Program-made: the position numbers and the translations under genes | Part shown: piece by piece, positions 15,467 to 24,610 of the stretch | Numbering within the stretch: position 1 is the stretch's first letter | Layout: each line of letters starts with the position of its first letter | Assembly: GCA_029979265.1 (NCBI GenBank) | Contig: JAPOHW010000024.1 | Coordinates: 1 to 46,183, forward strand | Direction: 5' to 3' | DNA: 46,183 nt | DNA from: Actinomycetota bacterium | GTDB lineage: Bacteria > Actinomycetota > Acidimicrobiia > Acidimicrobiales > Aldehydirespiratoraceae | Notes under the pieces: generated by a model | Databases searched by the model: none | Told to the model about the DNA's origin: nothing | What the model saw: only the letters and a program-made list of their open reading frames with translations

Positions 15467-16552
15467 ATGACCCCGTCGATCGGTGAGCTTCGCACCATCG
15501 GACTCGCTGCCGGACTCTGTGCAGTCGGTGCCGCCGACGCTGCCCCATTCGTCGAGGTACGGAACGAGATCGAACGCCGTCGAGCCGAAGGACTGCACGG
15601 AGGCATGCAGTTCACGTTTCGCAATCCGAGCCGTTCCACCGACCCCCAGCAGGTGTTGGCGGGAGCGACATCGTTGGTCGTCGGGGCCTACGACTACCAG
15701 CGCGAGGCCCCTATCCCACCGAACGGACTCGCGGTCGGCCGGGTGGCGGCGTACTCGTGGGAAGATCACTATGCAGTGCTTCGCAACGCGCTCGAGACGA
15801 TCGCTGCGCCGCTGCGCGCCGAGGGTCATCGAGCGGTCGTGGTGGCCGACCAGAACCATCTCGTCGATCGCGCCGCCGCCCACCGTGCCGGGATCGGCTG
15901 GTGGGGGAAATCGAGCAACATCCTCGTCCCCGGTGCCGGAAGCCTCGTCGTCCTCGGTGCAGTCGTGACCGATGCGGAGATCGCGCCAGACCATCCCGAA
16001 CCGGTCGCTGACGGCTGCGGTACGTGTACGCAGTGCCTTTCGGGCTGTCCGACCGGAGCAATCGTCGAGCCGGGAGTGATCGATGCTCGCCGATGTCTCG
16101 CCTGGTTGGTGCAAGCGGACGGCATGTTCCCGGTCGAGTTCCGTGAGGCGCTCGGCGATCGAATGTATGGCTGCGACGACTGTCAAGACGTCTGCCCTCC
16201 GAATCGGGTGCGCATGCGGCGGCCGTCCCGAGCTGGAGCCGATGAGGCATGGATCGACCTGCTCGACGTGCTGGCAGCCGACGACGTGTCGCTCATGAAC
16301 CGACTCGGCCGCTGGTACATCCCGCATCGCGACCCTGACTATGTCCGTCGCAATGCGCTTCTCGTCCTGGCGAATGTCGCCGACGGCACTGATCCTGCGG
16401 TGCGCGCCACCGTCGAGCGTTACCTCGAATCACCGAACCCGATGCTTCGCGCCCATGCTGTCTGGGCTGCTCGCCGACTCGACATCGTCCTCCCTCGACG
16501 GGTGGCAACCGACCCCGATGCACTCGTCGCTATCGAGGTCGCGCGGCCGTAG
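15467..16552 (+). CDS. queG: Epoxyqueuosine reductase
   Basis: The 361-residue protein has the corrinoid-binding reductase domain of QueG (HAVLRN-type region, GIGWWGKSSNILVPGAGS), two [4Fe-4S] ferredoxin-like cysteine motifs (CGTCTQCLSGCP and CDDCQDVCP) and a C-terminal HEAT-like tail (ALLVLANVADGTDPAVRATVERYL). QueG reduces epoxyqueuosine to queuosine in the tRNA wobble base using cobalamin. No queuosine precursor genes are nearby. The ATG at 15467 was chosen at the start of the family-like sequence. Confidence 0.9.
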   Translation: MTPSIGELRTIGLAAGLCAVGAADAAPFVEVRNEIERRRAEGLHGGMQFTFRNPSRSTDPQQVLAGATSLVVGAYDYQREAPIPPNGLAVGRVAAYSWEDHYAVLRNALETIAAPLRAEGHRAVVVADQNHLVDRAAAHRAGIGWWGKSSNILVPGAGSLVVLGAVVTDAEIAPDHPEPVADGCGTCTQCLSGCPTGAIVEPGVIDARRCLAWLVQADGMFPVEFREALGDRMYGCDDCQDVCPPNRVRMRRPSRAGADEAWIDLLDVLAADDVSLMNRLGRWYIPHRDPDYVRRNALLVLANVADGTDPAVRATVERYLESPNPMLRAHAVWAARRLDIVLPRRVATDPDALVAIEVARP

Positions 16553-16555
16553 GGT
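16550..16555 (+). promoter_or_regulatory. -10 element of the pimB'-like gene
   Basis: TAGGGT lies 6 nt before the GTG at 16562, partly inside the queG stop codon region, suggesting a leaderless transcript separate from queG. Confidence 0.45.
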
Positions 16556-16561
16556 CAAAAC

Positions 16562-17698
16562 GTGGTCCGGCACCTGCTCGTCACGAACGACTATCCGCCG
16601 AAGATCGGTGGCATCCAGAACTACCTCTGGGAACTGTGGCGTCGACTCCCCGCTGACGAAGTGATCGTTCACACCACGCCTCACCAGGGTGCCGAGGCCT
16701 TCGATGCTGCGCAAGACCACACCATTGTCCGCAGCACCGAGCCGTGGTTGTTGCCGCAACCGATGCTGGTTCGACGGGTGAATCGGCTGGTCGCCCAATA
16801 CGAGGCCGAGGTGGTGATTCTCGATCCGGCCGTGCCCGTCGGCTTGATCGGGCCCCATCTCGATGTTCCTTACGGTGTCGTCCTCCATGGCGCCGAAGTC
16901 ACGATCCCCGGCAGGATCCCCGGGACCCGTCAACTCCTCAATCGTGTGCTGGCCGACGCGCGCGGGGTCATCGCCGCCGGTGGGTACCCGGCGGCCGAGG
17001 GCGAACGGAGCCTCGGGCGACCGTTGCCGCCGTGCACGATCGTGCCCCCGGGTGTCGATGCCGACCGATTTGCACCGCTCGACGCAGCCGGCCGAGCTGA
17101 AGCGCGGTCGCGCTACGGCATCGCTCCCGACCAACCGATGATCACGTCGGTCTCTCGGCTCGTACCTCGAAAAGGGATGGACACGCTGATCGCGGCCAGT
17201 GCGATCCTCGTCGAGGAATTCCCCGACTTGGCCGTCGTGATTGCGGGGGCGGGACGTGACAGCGGCCGTCTCCAGGGTCTGATCGACGACTCCGGTGCAC
17301 CGGTGCAACTGGTCGGTCGTCTCCCGGACGACGAACTCGTCGAGTTGTACGGGGCCGGCGACGTGTTCGCAATGCTGTGTCGTTCTCGGTGGGGGGGGCT
17401 CGAGCAGGAAGGGTTCGGGATTGTTTTCGTCGAGGCGGCTGCGGCCGGTGTTCCGCAGGTTGCCGGGCGGAGTGGTGGTGCTCATGAGGCGGTCGAGGAC
17501 GACACGTCCGGTCTTGTTGTTGAACACCCGAGTGACCCTGCGCTCGCCGCCGAAGCGATCGCAGCGCTGCTGCGCGACCCGGCTCGCCGAGCGAAGATGG
17601 CTGCCGCTTCTCGCGCCCGAGCGGTGAGCGACTTCGACTACGACGTGCTCGCAGGTCGGCTTGGCGCCGCAATCGATGCGATGGTGACAGCACCGTGA
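16562..17698 (+). CDS. pimB': GT4 glycosyltransferase, PimB'-like mannosyltransferase
   Basis: The 378-residue protein is a GT-B family 4 enzyme: an N-terminal LVTNDYPPKIGGIQNYLWEL glycine loop, VVLHGAEVTIPG, the nucleotide-sugar part SVSRLVPRKGMDTLI, and the E-x7-E segment EQEGFGIVFVEAAAAGVP. The sequence most resembles actinobacterial PimB', which adds the second mannose from GDP-mannose to phosphatidylinositol mannoside at the inner membrane face. The GTG at 16562 has TAGGGT 6 nt before it. The following membrane-protein gene overlaps by 4 nt. Donor and acceptor are inferred from similarity. Confidence 0.8.
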   Translation: MVRHLLVTNDYPPKIGGIQNYLWELWRRLPADEVIVHTTPHQGAEAFDAAQDHTIVRSTEPWLLPQPMLVRRVNRLVAQYEAEVVILDPAVPVGLIGPHLDVPYGVVLHGAEVTIPGRIPGTRQLLNRVLADARGVIAAGGYPAAEGERSLGRPLPPCTIVPPGVDADRFAPLDAAGRAEARSRYGIAPDQPMITSVSRLVPRKGMDTLIAASAILVEEFPDLAVVIAGAGRDSGRLQGLIDDSGAPVQLVGRLPDDELVELYGAGDVFAMLCRSRWGGLEQEGFGIVFVEAAAAGVPQVAGRSGGAHEAVEDDTSGLVVEHPSDPALAAEAIAALLRDPARRAKMAAASRARAVSDFDYDVLAGRLGAAIDAMVTAP

Positions 17699-18156
17699 GC
17701 TTCCTCGACCTGCCGAGCCCGGGAACCGGCCTCATCCGGTTTTCGTGGCAGGCGACCGCCATGTTCACCATCACTGCGGTTGCGGCGGTGATCGGGCCGG
17801 ACTGGTTGCGTTGGCCCGCTGTCGTCGTAGCGCTGGTTCTCTTCGCCGTGGGCATCGTCACGATGCTGTGGGCGTTCGCAGTTGCCGTTCGTCGCAGCCG
17901 CGTCGATGCGATCGGCGTGGGTGGTCTGTATCTCGGCATGGGGAGCTCGCCCCGAGCGGTTCGACAACACCTCCTCGGCGCGCTGGTGCTGCAGGTCGTC
18001 GTCGGGATCGCCACGGCGTCGATTCGGCCCTTCACCTCACTGGCGTTCGGAACCCTCGTGCCGATTCTCGGTATCGGACTGATGGGCCTGTGGGCGGCTC
18101 GTCATGGTGAGTTCGAACCCACCGATCGGCCGATTGACACCGATACCGAGACCTAG
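17695..18156 (+). CDS. Small membrane protein, unknown function
   Basis: The 153-residue product has four likely membrane segments (TAMFTITAVAAVIG, WPAVVVALVLFAVGIVTMLWAFAVAV, LLGALVLQVVVGIATASI, LAFGTLVPILGIGLMGLWAA) and an acidic, Thr/Asp-rich tail. It starts with a GTG that overlaps the glycosyltransferase stop by 4 nt (GTGA), so it may act with or near that enzyme in the membrane. No family recognised. Confidence 0.75.
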   Translation: MSFLDLPSPGTGLIRFSWQATAMFTITAVAAVIGPDWLRWPAVVVALVLFAVGIVTMLWAFAVAVRRSRVDAIGVGGLYLGMGSSPRAVRQHLLGALVLQVVVGIATASIRPFTSLAFGTLVPILGIGLMGLWAARHGEFEPTDRPIDTDTET

Positions 18157-18160
18157 TTGT

Positions 18161-18166
18161 TAGTGT
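18161..18166 (+). promoter_or_regulatory. -10 element of the SRPBCC gene
   Basis: TAGTGT lies 6 nt before the ATG at 18173, suggesting a leaderless transcript. Confidence 0.4.
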
Positions 18167-18172
18167 CCTGCC

Positions 18173-18622
18173 ATGGTTGATCAGGCCACCGTTCGTACGA
18201 CCATTGCCGCCTCTCCTCAGGCGTGTTTTGCGGCTGCGATCGACTTCGAGCGCTACCCCGATTGGGCGTCCGACATCAAGATGGCGCGCGTGCTCTCTCG
18301 AGACGATGAGGGTCGTGCCGTCGATGTGGAGTTCCGAGCGGCAGCCATGGGCCGATCCACCACCTACACGCTGCGCTACTTCTACGGTTCGAATCCGAGT
18401 CGGCTTGCGTGGCGGCTCCAGAGCGGGGACATTGCGCGCCGCCTCGATGGTGAGTACGAGTTCTTGCCGGTGTCGTCCGACCCGTCGTCGACCGAAATCG
18501 TGTACCACCTCGCCGTCGACCTCTCCGTGCCACTACCCGGATTCGTCAAACGACGGGCCGAGGCCCGCATTGTGCGAACTGCGGTCAACGACTTCACCAC
18601 CTATGTGGAGTCCGGCGCTTGA
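18173..18622 (+). CDS. SRPBCC (START-like) family protein
   Basis: The 149-residue protein has the helix-grip pattern of the SRPBCC superfamily: an N-terminal strand (TVRTTIAASPQACFAAAIDFERYPDWASDIKMARVL), central antiparallel strands, and a C-terminal helix (RRAEARIVRTAVNDFTTYVES). Such proteins bind hydrophobic ligands such as lipids or quinone precursors. Genes of this type lie near pimB' in mycobacteria (Rv2185c), which supports conserved synteny. No specific ligand can be given. Confidence 0.82.
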   Translation: MVDQATVRTTIAASPQACFAAAIDFERYPDWASDIKMARVLSRDDEGRAVDVEFRAAAMGRSTTYTLRYFYGSNPSRLAWRLQSGDIARRLDGEYEFLPVSSDPSSTEIVYHLAVDLSVPLPGFVKRRAEARIVRTAVNDFTTYVESGA

Positions 18623-18741
18623 GCGTCGCCGAACGGGCCCACCGTGCCCCCTCGCACGAGATGCTGACAGCAGGACCCAGGACAACAGGGCCCATCGACA
18701 ACAAGGCGGGCTTTTTGCCGAGATCGGTCCGGCCCTCTCAG

Positions 18742-18747
18742 TAGCCT
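18742..18747 (+). promoter_or_regulatory. -10 element of the aminotransferase gene
   Basis: TAGCCT lies 6 nt before the ATG at 18754. The rest of the 131-nt gap after the SRPBCC gene holds only a weak GCCC/GGGC pairing followed by five T (about 18690-18717) that could act as a terminator. Confidence 0.4.
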
Positions 18748-18753
18748 TGGCGT

Positions 18754-19935
18754 ATGGAATTTCGGCGGATCACTGGTCTCCCTCCCTATGTGTTCACCAT
18801 CATCGACTCGCTGAAGGTGCAAGCGCGTCGAGCTGGCGAAGACGTCATCGACCTCGGATTCGGCAACCCTGATCTGCCATCTCCCGACATCGCTGTGGAG
18901 AAACTCGTCGAAGCTGCCCGGAACCCTCGCAACCATCGCTACTCGTCGAGCAAGGGCCTTCCCAAGCTTCGGCAGGCGTTCGCCGACTTGTACAAGCGCC
19001 GCTTCGACGTCGACCTCGACCCCGACACCGAGGTCATCAACACCATTGGCGCAAAGGAGGGGCTCTCACACCTGATGTGGGTCCTGTGCCAGAGCGGCGA
19101 CAGCGTGCTCGTGCCGGCGCCTTCGTACCCGATCCACATCTTCGCCCCGATCTTCGCCGGCGCGAACGTACGCGAGATTCCGCTCAGTGAAGATCAAGAC
19201 ACGTTCTTCGAGGCGATGAAAGATCGCTTCACGTACTCGTGGCCGCGGCCTCGGGTGATTCTGCTCTCGTTTCCTCACAATCCCACGACGACCTGTGTCG
19301 ACGCCGATTTCATGCAGCGGGTCGTCGACTTCGCCCGTGAACAGGAGGTCGTGGTCGTGCACGATCTCGCCTACGCCGACCTCGGTTTCGACGGCTATGC
19401 ACCGCCGTCGATCCTGCAAGCCGATGGGGCCAAGGAGGTTGCCGTCGAGTTGTACTCGATGACCAAGTCGTTCTCCATGGCAGGTTGGCGGGTCGCCTTC
19501 ATGGCCGGGAATCGCGAGGTGGTGGCTGCGCTAACCAAAATGAAGTCGTATCTCGACTACGGGACCTTCCAGCCGATTCAAATCGCCGCGACGGTCACCA
19601 TGAATGAGGCACCCGACTATCCGGCGCATGCCTGTGCCGTCTACGAAGCGAGACGAAACGCCCTGATCGATGGACTCCACCGCATCGGATGGCACGTCGA
19701 ACCTCCGAAGGGGACGATGTTCACGTGGGCGCCGATCCCACCCGAGTACCGCCACATGGGTTCCGTCGACTTCGCATCGATGCTCGTCACGGACGCAAAC
19801 GTCGCCCTGTCGCCCGGCGTGGGGTTCGGCCCCGGTGGGGAGGGGAATGTTCGCTTCGCGCTCATCGAGAACGAGCAACGGATCGCCCAGGCGATCCGCA
19901 ATCTCCGCGACGCACTGCCCCTGCTCGAGGCCTAG
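18754..19935 (+). CDS. Class I/II aminotransferase, AlaC-like
   Basis: The 393-residue PLP enzyme shows the class I/II pattern: DLGFGNPDLPSP, NHRYSSSKGLPKLRQAFADLY, NPTTTCVDADF, HDLAYADLGFDG, and the PLP lysine in SMTKSFSMAGWR. Overall it is closest to the AlaC/YfdZ type that makes alanine from pyruvate and glutamate, though related enzymes act on aspartate or methionine. The ATG at 18754 is likely leaderless. Its stop overlaps that of the convergent glpK by 4 nt. Confidence 0.85.
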   Translation: MEFRRITGLPPYVFTIIDSLKVQARRAGEDVIDLGFGNPDLPSPDIAVEKLVEAARNPRNHRYSSSKGLPKLRQAFADLYKRRFDVDLDPDTEVINTIGAKEGLSHLMWVLCQSGDSVLVPAPSYPIHIFAPIFAGANVREIPLSEDQDTFFEAMKDRFTYSWPRPRVILLSFPHNPTTTCVDADFMQRVVDFAREQEVVVVHDLAYADLGFDGYAPPSILQADGAKEVAVELYSMTKSFSMAGWRVAFMAGNREVVAALTKMKSYLDYGTFQPIQIAATVTMNEAPDYPAHACAVYEARRNALIDGLHRIGWHVEPPKGTMFTWAPIPPEYRHMGSVDFASMLVTDANVALSPGVGFGPGGEGNVRFALIENEQRIAQAIRNLRDALPLLEA

Positions 19936-21413
19936 TCCGCGTCCCAGTGCCGTGACCGCTCGACCGCACGCTGCCAGCGGGCGTAGTCGGCATCTGCCCC
20001 ACTTCGCTCGGACGTGGGTACGAATTCGCCGTCGGCCGCCCAATTGGCGGTGACGTCGGCAGGGGAGTCCCAGACGCCCTCGGCCAACCCCGCCAGATAC
20101 GCCGCACCGAGCGCTGTCGTCTCGGCAACCTTGGACCGAATCACCGGAACACCGAGCTGATCTGCCTGGAACTGGAGCAGAAAGTCCATCACCGACGCAC
20201 CTCCGTCGACGCGGAGATCGCGTACGCCCGTTCCACTGGCAGCAGCCATGGCATCGACCACGTCGCGGGTCTGGTAGGCCATCGCCTCGACGGTCGCTCG
20301 GGTGAGTTCGGCCCGCCCGGTACCACGGGTGATCCCGACAATGGTGCCACGGGCGCGCGGATCCCAGTACGGCGAACCGAGTCCTGCCATCGCCGGAACG
20401 AAGACCACGCCGCCGGTGTCGGCGACGGACGTCGCCAGGGGACCGGTCTCCGAGGCGTCATCGATGATTCCCAACCCGTCGCGCAACCACTGGATCGCAG
20501 CGCCAGTGACGAAGATGGCGCCTTCGTAGGCGTAGTTCGTTTGCCACGCGCCGTCGACGTCGAGGGTCCATGCCACCGTGGTGAGGAGACCCTCGACCGG
20601 GTCGGGACAGACCTGGCCCACGTTCATGAGCACGAAGGACCCTGTGCCGTAGGTGTTCTTGGCCTGCCCGGGCTCGAAACAGGCTTGGCCGAAGAGTGCA
20701 GCCTGCTGATCGCCGGCGATACCCGAAATCGGAGTACCGGCGGGGACTGGCAGCCCATCGGTCGTGACGCCGTAGCGCTCCGACGACGCCCGAACCTCGG
20801 GAAGGATCGACATCGGCACACCGAGCAGGTCACACATCTCGTCGCTCCATCGAAGCTCGCCGATGTCATAGAGCAAGGTCCGGCTTGCGTTGGTGGTGTC
20901 GGTGATGTGGACACCACCGGTCAACTTCCACACGAGCCACGAGTCGACCGTGCCGAACGCCAGATCGTCGTCGACCTCGACACCCCCTGTCGTGAGCAGC
21001 CACTCGACCTTGGTCCCCGAGAAGTAAGGATCGAGGACGAGGCCGGTTGTGCGACGAACCATGTCGAGATGGCCGGCGTTGTGCAGTTCCTCGCACCGAG
21101 CCGCAGTGCGACGGTCCTGCCAGACAATCGCCCTGTGCCGGGGTGTGCCGGATCGCCGATCCCACATCACGACGGTCTCTCGCTGGTCGGTGATTCCGAT
21201 CGCGGCGATCGGTTCGCTGATCGTGTCTGTGACCTCGGCAAGGGTTGCGAGAACCGCCTGCCAGATCTCTTCGGCGTCGTGTTCGACCCACCCAGGCTGG
21301 GGGAAGTGCTGGGTGAATTCTCGGTAGGCGAATCCGAGTGGGGTCCCGGACTCGTCGATGGCGAAGGAGCGGACCCCGGTCGTCCCTGCATCGATTGCTA
21401 TCACGATTCCCAT
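19932..21413 (-). CDS. glpK: Glycerol kinase
   Basis: The 493-residue FGGY-family kinase has the typical DAGTTGVRSFAID phosphate loop, ITDQRETVVMWDRRSGTPRHRAIVWQDRR, YFSGTKVEWLL, GIAGDQQAALFGQACFEPGQAKNTYGTGSF and DGGASVMDFLLQFQADQLG. It phosphorylates glycerol to glycerol 3-phosphate in the cytosol. The ATG at 21413 was chosen where the conserved N-terminus starts, and TATGGT (21427-21422) precedes it by 8 nt. It is divergent from pfkA with a 52-bp gap; no glycerol facilitator or dehydrogenase gene is adjacent. Confidence 0.94.
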   Translation of the reverse strand: MGIVIAIDAGTTGVRSFAIDESGTPLGFAYREFTQHFPQPGWVEHDAEEIWQAVLATLAEVTDTISEPIAAIGITDQRETVVMWDRRSGTPRHRAIVWQDRRTAARCEELHNAGHLDMVRRTTGLVLDPYFSGTKVEWLLTTGGVEVDDDLAFGTVDSWLVWKLTGGVHITDTTNASRTLLYDIGELRWSDEMCDLLGVPMSILPEVRASSERYGVTTDGLPVPAGTPISGIAGDQQAALFGQACFEPGQAKNTYGTGSFVLMNVGQVCPDPVEGLLTTVAWTLDVDGAWQTNYAYEGAIFVTGAAIQWLRDGLGIIDDASETGPLATSVADTGGVVFVPAMAGLGSPYWDPRARGTIVGITRGTGRAELTRATVEAMAYQTRDVVDAMAAASGTGVRDLRVDGGASVMDFLLQFQADQLGVPVIRSKVAETTALGAAYLAGLAEGVWDSPADVTANWAADGEFVPTSERSGADADYARWQRAVERSRHWDAD

Positions 21414-21421
21414 AGCGGCCG

Positions 21422-21427
21422 ACCATA
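21422..21427 (-). promoter_or_regulatory. -10 element of glpK
   Basis: TATGGT on the minus strand lies 8 nt before the ATG at 21413. Confidence 0.4.
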
Positions 21428-21452
21428 GCCGTCCGCCTTCGAGCATCGCCGG

Positions 21453-21458
21453 TAGGGT
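21453..21458 (+). promoter_or_regulatory. -10 element of pfkA
   Basis: TAGGGT lies 7 nt before the GTG at 21466, suggesting a leaderless transcript. Confidence 0.45.
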
Positions 21459-21465
21459 CCTACGG

Positions 21466-22515
21466 GTGTCTGTTCCCCCCGACATCAAGACGATCGGTGT
21501 ATTGACCAGCGGTGGAGACTGCCCCGGTCTGAACGCCGTCATCCGCGGCGTCGTGCGCAAGGCCGAGTGGCAGCACGGCTGGCGAACCTTCGGCATTCAC
21601 GAAGGATTTAAAGGCCTGCTCGACGACTCGATGGAGGAACTGACGGTCGAGGGTTGCCGCGGCATCTTGCCGCGTGGTGGCACCATCATCGGTACCAGTC
21701 GTCATACCCCGTTCATGCACGAGGGTGGCATGGACATGGTCCACGAAACCATGGAGCGCCGACAGCTCGATGCGCTTGTGGTGATCGGTGGTGAAGGAAG
21801 CCTGTCGTGCGCCCACGAGATGCACCTGAGCGGGATTCGGCTGGTGGGTGTGCCCAAGACGATCGACAACGATGTCGGGCTGACCGAACGAACCTTCGGA
21901 TTCGACACTGCGGTTCAGATCGCCACCGATGCCATCGATCGTCTCCACACCACCGCCGAGTCACACAACCGGGTGATGGTCGTCGAGGTGATGGGCCGAG
22001 ATGTCGGCCACATCGCAACATGGGCCGGCATGGCGGGTGGCGCCACGCTGACCCTGGTACCCGAGGAGCCCTTCGACATCGGTGAGGTGTGCGAAGCACT
22101 GAGCCGCCGCCATGCCCGAGGCAAGTTCGCCTCGATCGTCGTCGTTGCCGAGGGGGCCCGACCGGCCGAGGGCACGATCGAGGTGCCGGAGCCACCGGTC
22201 GATCAATACGGCCACCGGCGGTTGGGTGGAATCGGCAACGTCGTCGCGGCCGAGATCGAAGCACGCACCGGCTTCGAGACCCGCGTCACGGTGCTCGGTC
22301 ACGTGCAACGGGGCGGAACACCGACCTCGTTCGACCGGGCGCTGTCGAGTTGGTACGGCGTCGAAGCCGCCGACGCGCTCGCCGAAGGCGACTTCGGATC
22401 GATGGTGGCGTTTCAGTGCGGTTCCATGGTTCGGGTCGCACTCGCCGACGCCATTGCGCAGATCAAGTACACGAGCCCGGAGCTTCGGGCTGCCGCTCGC
22501 TCCTTCTTCGCCTGA
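21466..22515 (+). CDS. pfkA: 6-phosphofructokinase (actinobacterial type)
   Basis: The 349-residue protein is a PfkA-family kinase: TSGGDCPGLNAVIRG, VIGGEGSLSCA, VPKTIDNDVGLTERTFGFDTA, EVMGRDVGHIA and GHVQRGGTPTSFDRAL. It carries Gly at the E. coli 104 position (GGEGS), typical of ATP enzymes, and Lys at the 124 position (PKTIDND), typical of PPi enzymes. This mixed form is known from the ATP-dependent Streptomyces enzyme. The Mg-binding Asp103 is Glu here. The GTG at 21466 has a -10 hexamer 7 nt upstream. It commits fructose 6-phosphate to glycolysis. Confidence 0.92.
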   Translation: MSVPPDIKTIGVLTSGGDCPGLNAVIRGVVRKAEWQHGWRTFGIHEGFKGLLDDSMEELTVEGCRGILPRGGTIIGTSRHTPFMHEGGMDMVHETMERRQLDALVVIGGEGSLSCAHEMHLSGIRLVGVPKTIDNDVGLTERTFGFDTAVQIATDAIDRLHTTAESHNRVMVVEVMGRDVGHIATWAGMAGGATLTLVPEEPFDIGEVCEALSRRHARGKFASIVVVAEGARPAEGTIEVPEPPVDQYGHRRLGGIGNVVAAEIEARTGFETRVTVLGHVQRGGTPTSFDRALSSWYGVEAADALAEGDFGSMVAFQCGSMVRVALADAIAQIKYTSPELRAAARSFFA

Positions 22516-22518
22516 GCG

Positions 22519-23187
22519 TCAGGTCTCCTCGTCGGACTGCGCAGTGGTCGAGGGTGGGGTGGACGTGGTGGGAACTTCGAAGCTCGGGTCGTACTGGAAG
22601 TAGTCGTCACGGTCGACAACGCCTTCGGTGTCGCCCTCACTCGTCGGTAACGAGATCCGCTCACCATCGATCCGAATACGTACTGCGATCACGTCGGGGA
22701 ACCCCGTGGCGGTGTACACCAGTTGTGCAGCAGCGTTGCGAAGCACTTCGGCCTCAGACGGGATCGGTGAGCCCTCCTCGTCGAGGGCGACCATGTCGAT
22801 GATTGCGACGCCGTTTTCGTTGATTTGGGCGTCGAGGAGCGTGAACTCCCGCAGCGCATTGCTGTACAGCTCCCGCTCCTCCTCGGTACGGACCTCATCG
22901 CGAAACAGCAGTCCGATGCGGTTGGCGAAGCCCGCCTGGGGCGAGACCTCACGATCGCGTTGCACCACGACGTTGCGTTCGCCGACGACCTCCAGCAAGA
23001 AGATGGTGACCGTCACCGTGAGTGGGCCAGGCGTTTCGGCCTCCTCGACCTGCACCTCGAGATCGCTGCGCAACACATCGGGAAGGTCCTCGGGGTTCAC
23101 GATTGCGGCCTGGTCGTCCGTCGGGAGCGAGCAACTCGTGACAGCGGTGAGCATGCTTGCAACAAGCAACAAGAGGACCCGCTTCAT
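22519..23187 (-). CDS. GerMN-type lipoprotein next to MtrAB (LpqB-like, short)
   Basis: The 222-residue product has a signal peptide with a lipobox (MLTAVTSCS; lipidated Cys19), so it is anchored on the outer face of the membrane. The middle resembles a GerMN domain (FANRIGLLF…LYSNALREFTLLDAQINENGVAIIDM…AAAQLVYTATGFPDVIAVRIRIDG). It is the third gene of an mtrA-mtrB-lpqB-type operon and overlaps the kinase stop by 4 nt. Mycobacterial LpqB also has a beta-propeller, which is absent here. In that group LpqB modulates MtrB signalling. Confidence 0.8.
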   Translation of the reverse strand: MKRVLLLLVASMLTAVTSCSLPTDDQAAIVNPEDLPDVLRSDLEVQVEEAETPGPLTVTVTIFLLEVVGERNVVVQRDREVSPQAGFANRIGLLFRDEVRTEEERELYSNALREFTLLDAQINENGVAIIDMVALDEEGSPIPSEAEVLRNAAAQLVYTATGFPDVIAVRIRIDGERISLPTSEGDTEGVVDRDDYFQYDPSFEVPTTSTPPSTTAQSDEET

Positions 23188-24599
23188 TCGAACTCCCCCT
23201 CGAACTCGGAGACTTCAGCGATGGGCAGGCGAACGACGAAGCGGGCACCCGATGCTCCGTCCTCGCGATCTTCGACCCAGGTCGTTCCGCCGTGCAGTCC
23301 CACATGTTCGGCGACGAGAGCCAATCCGAGCCCTGATCCTGTTCCCTGACCCCGTCGCCCGCCGGCACTCCCGCGAGAGAACCGGTCGAAGATCACCGTC
23401 CGTTCGGTTTCCGGTACCCCAACGCCTTCGTCTTCGACTGCGAGCAGTGCACTGCCGTCACGCTCGCGAAGGGTGACCGTGATCGCCCCTCCTCCGTATT
23501 TCGCGGCATTGTCGACGAGGTTGGTGATGACCTGAGCGAGACGACGCTTGTCGCCGACGATCACGAGGTGCTCGAGATCACCGAAGTCGACGCTCACGTC
23601 GTCGTGGGGAACGTGACGGATCGATTGATGAGCGAATTCGATCAGGTCGATGGGTTCGGCCTGCAGCGATGCGGTTCCGACGTCGTAGCGGCTGATTTCG
23701 AGGAGATCTTCGACCAGCAGCGTGAAGCGCTGGATGTCGTCGGTCAACAGGTCGAGTGCCATCTGACTGCGTTCCGACAGTTGGTCACGGCTGTTCTGCA
23801 ACACCTCGACCGATGCACTCAGTGTCATCAACGGCGAACGCAGTTCGTGGCTGACCTCCGACGCAAAGCGGGCGTCTCGCTCGACCCGGTCCTCGAGCGA
23901 GCGAGCCATGCCGTTGAACGACGCAGTGAGTGATGCGAGATCGGCATCGGCAGGAGGATCGAGCCTGGTGTCGAGTTCACCCGCCGCAAGCGATTCTGCC
24001 GCTATACGGACATCGGCGAGCGGGGTCAGGGCACGTCGTGACGCCCACGAGCCGAGCGCAGCGGAGAGCAGCGTCGTGGCTGCGGCAACACCGAGCACGA
24101 TGATGCCGAGTGCGTCGAGTGCATCCTCGACATCGTCGGTGAGGGCGGCCTCGTAGTAGTCGGCGTCGACATCGGGGATCGGGATGCCGGTCAGGATCAT
24201 GTGGATCCCATTGACTCGGGTTCGCATTCGTGCAGCATTCCCTGCGTCGACCTGCGTACGAAGTGAGGAAGGGATGAGTTCTTGATTGAACACCTGCGGG
24301 CTGCCCGAGGTGGACTCGTCACCGAGGCGCACCAGCGGAACCGAACGCTCGGTCACGGTGAGCAGGTCGAAGATCGTCTGCACATCCTCGATCTCTGTTT
24401 CACCCGACAGGGCACCTTCGACGCGTGCCGCATTGCGAACGGCGACCGGAAAGGCTCGGTCCTCTCGGTCTTCCAAGAGGTTCTGGCGGGCCAGCGTCAG
24501 TGTCGCGATGGCGATTATCAGCGACAACAACAAACCTCCGAGGGCGTAGAGGCCCATGATGCGGGCCCGAAGTCCGAGCCGACCCCAGACGTTCCACAT
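23184..24599 (-). CDS. mtrB: MtrB-like sensor histidine kinase
   Basis: The 471-residue membrane kinase has a first TM helix (about residues 14-37), an extracellular sensor region of about 125 residues, a second TM (about 163-185), HAMP (RRALTPLADVRIAAESLAAGELDTRL), the H-box SEVSHELRSPL near residue 250, the N-box NLVDNAAKYGG, and Gly-rich ATP-binding motifs (DEGVGVP, GTGSGLGLALV). Its position after an MtrA-like regulator and before a GerMN lipoprotein identifies it with actinobacterial MtrB, which controls cell wall and division genes. Confidence 0.87.
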   Translation of the reverse strand: MWNVWGRLGLRARIMGLYALGGLLLSLIIAIATLTLARQNLLEDREDRAFPVAVRNAARVEGALSGETEIEDVQTIFDLLTVTERSVPLVRLGDESTSGSPQVFNQELIPSSLRTQVDAGNAARMRTRVNGIHMILTGIPIPDVDADYYEAALTDDVEDALDALGIIVLGVAAATTLLSAALGSWASRRALTPLADVRIAAESLAAGELDTRLDPPADADLASLTASFNGMARSLEDRVERDARFASEVSHELRSPLMTLSASVEVLQNSRDQLSERSQMALDLLTDDIQRFTLLVEDLLEISRYDVGTASLQAEPIDLIEFAHQSIRHVPHDDVSVDFGDLEHLVIVGDKRRLAQVITNLVDNAAKYGGGAITVTLRERDGSALLAVEDEGVGVPETERTVIFDRFSRGSAGGRRGQGTGSGLGLALVAEHVGLHGGTTWVEDREDGASGARFVVRLPIAEVSEFEGEFE

Positions 24600-24610
24600 G
24601 ATCTTCCGGA

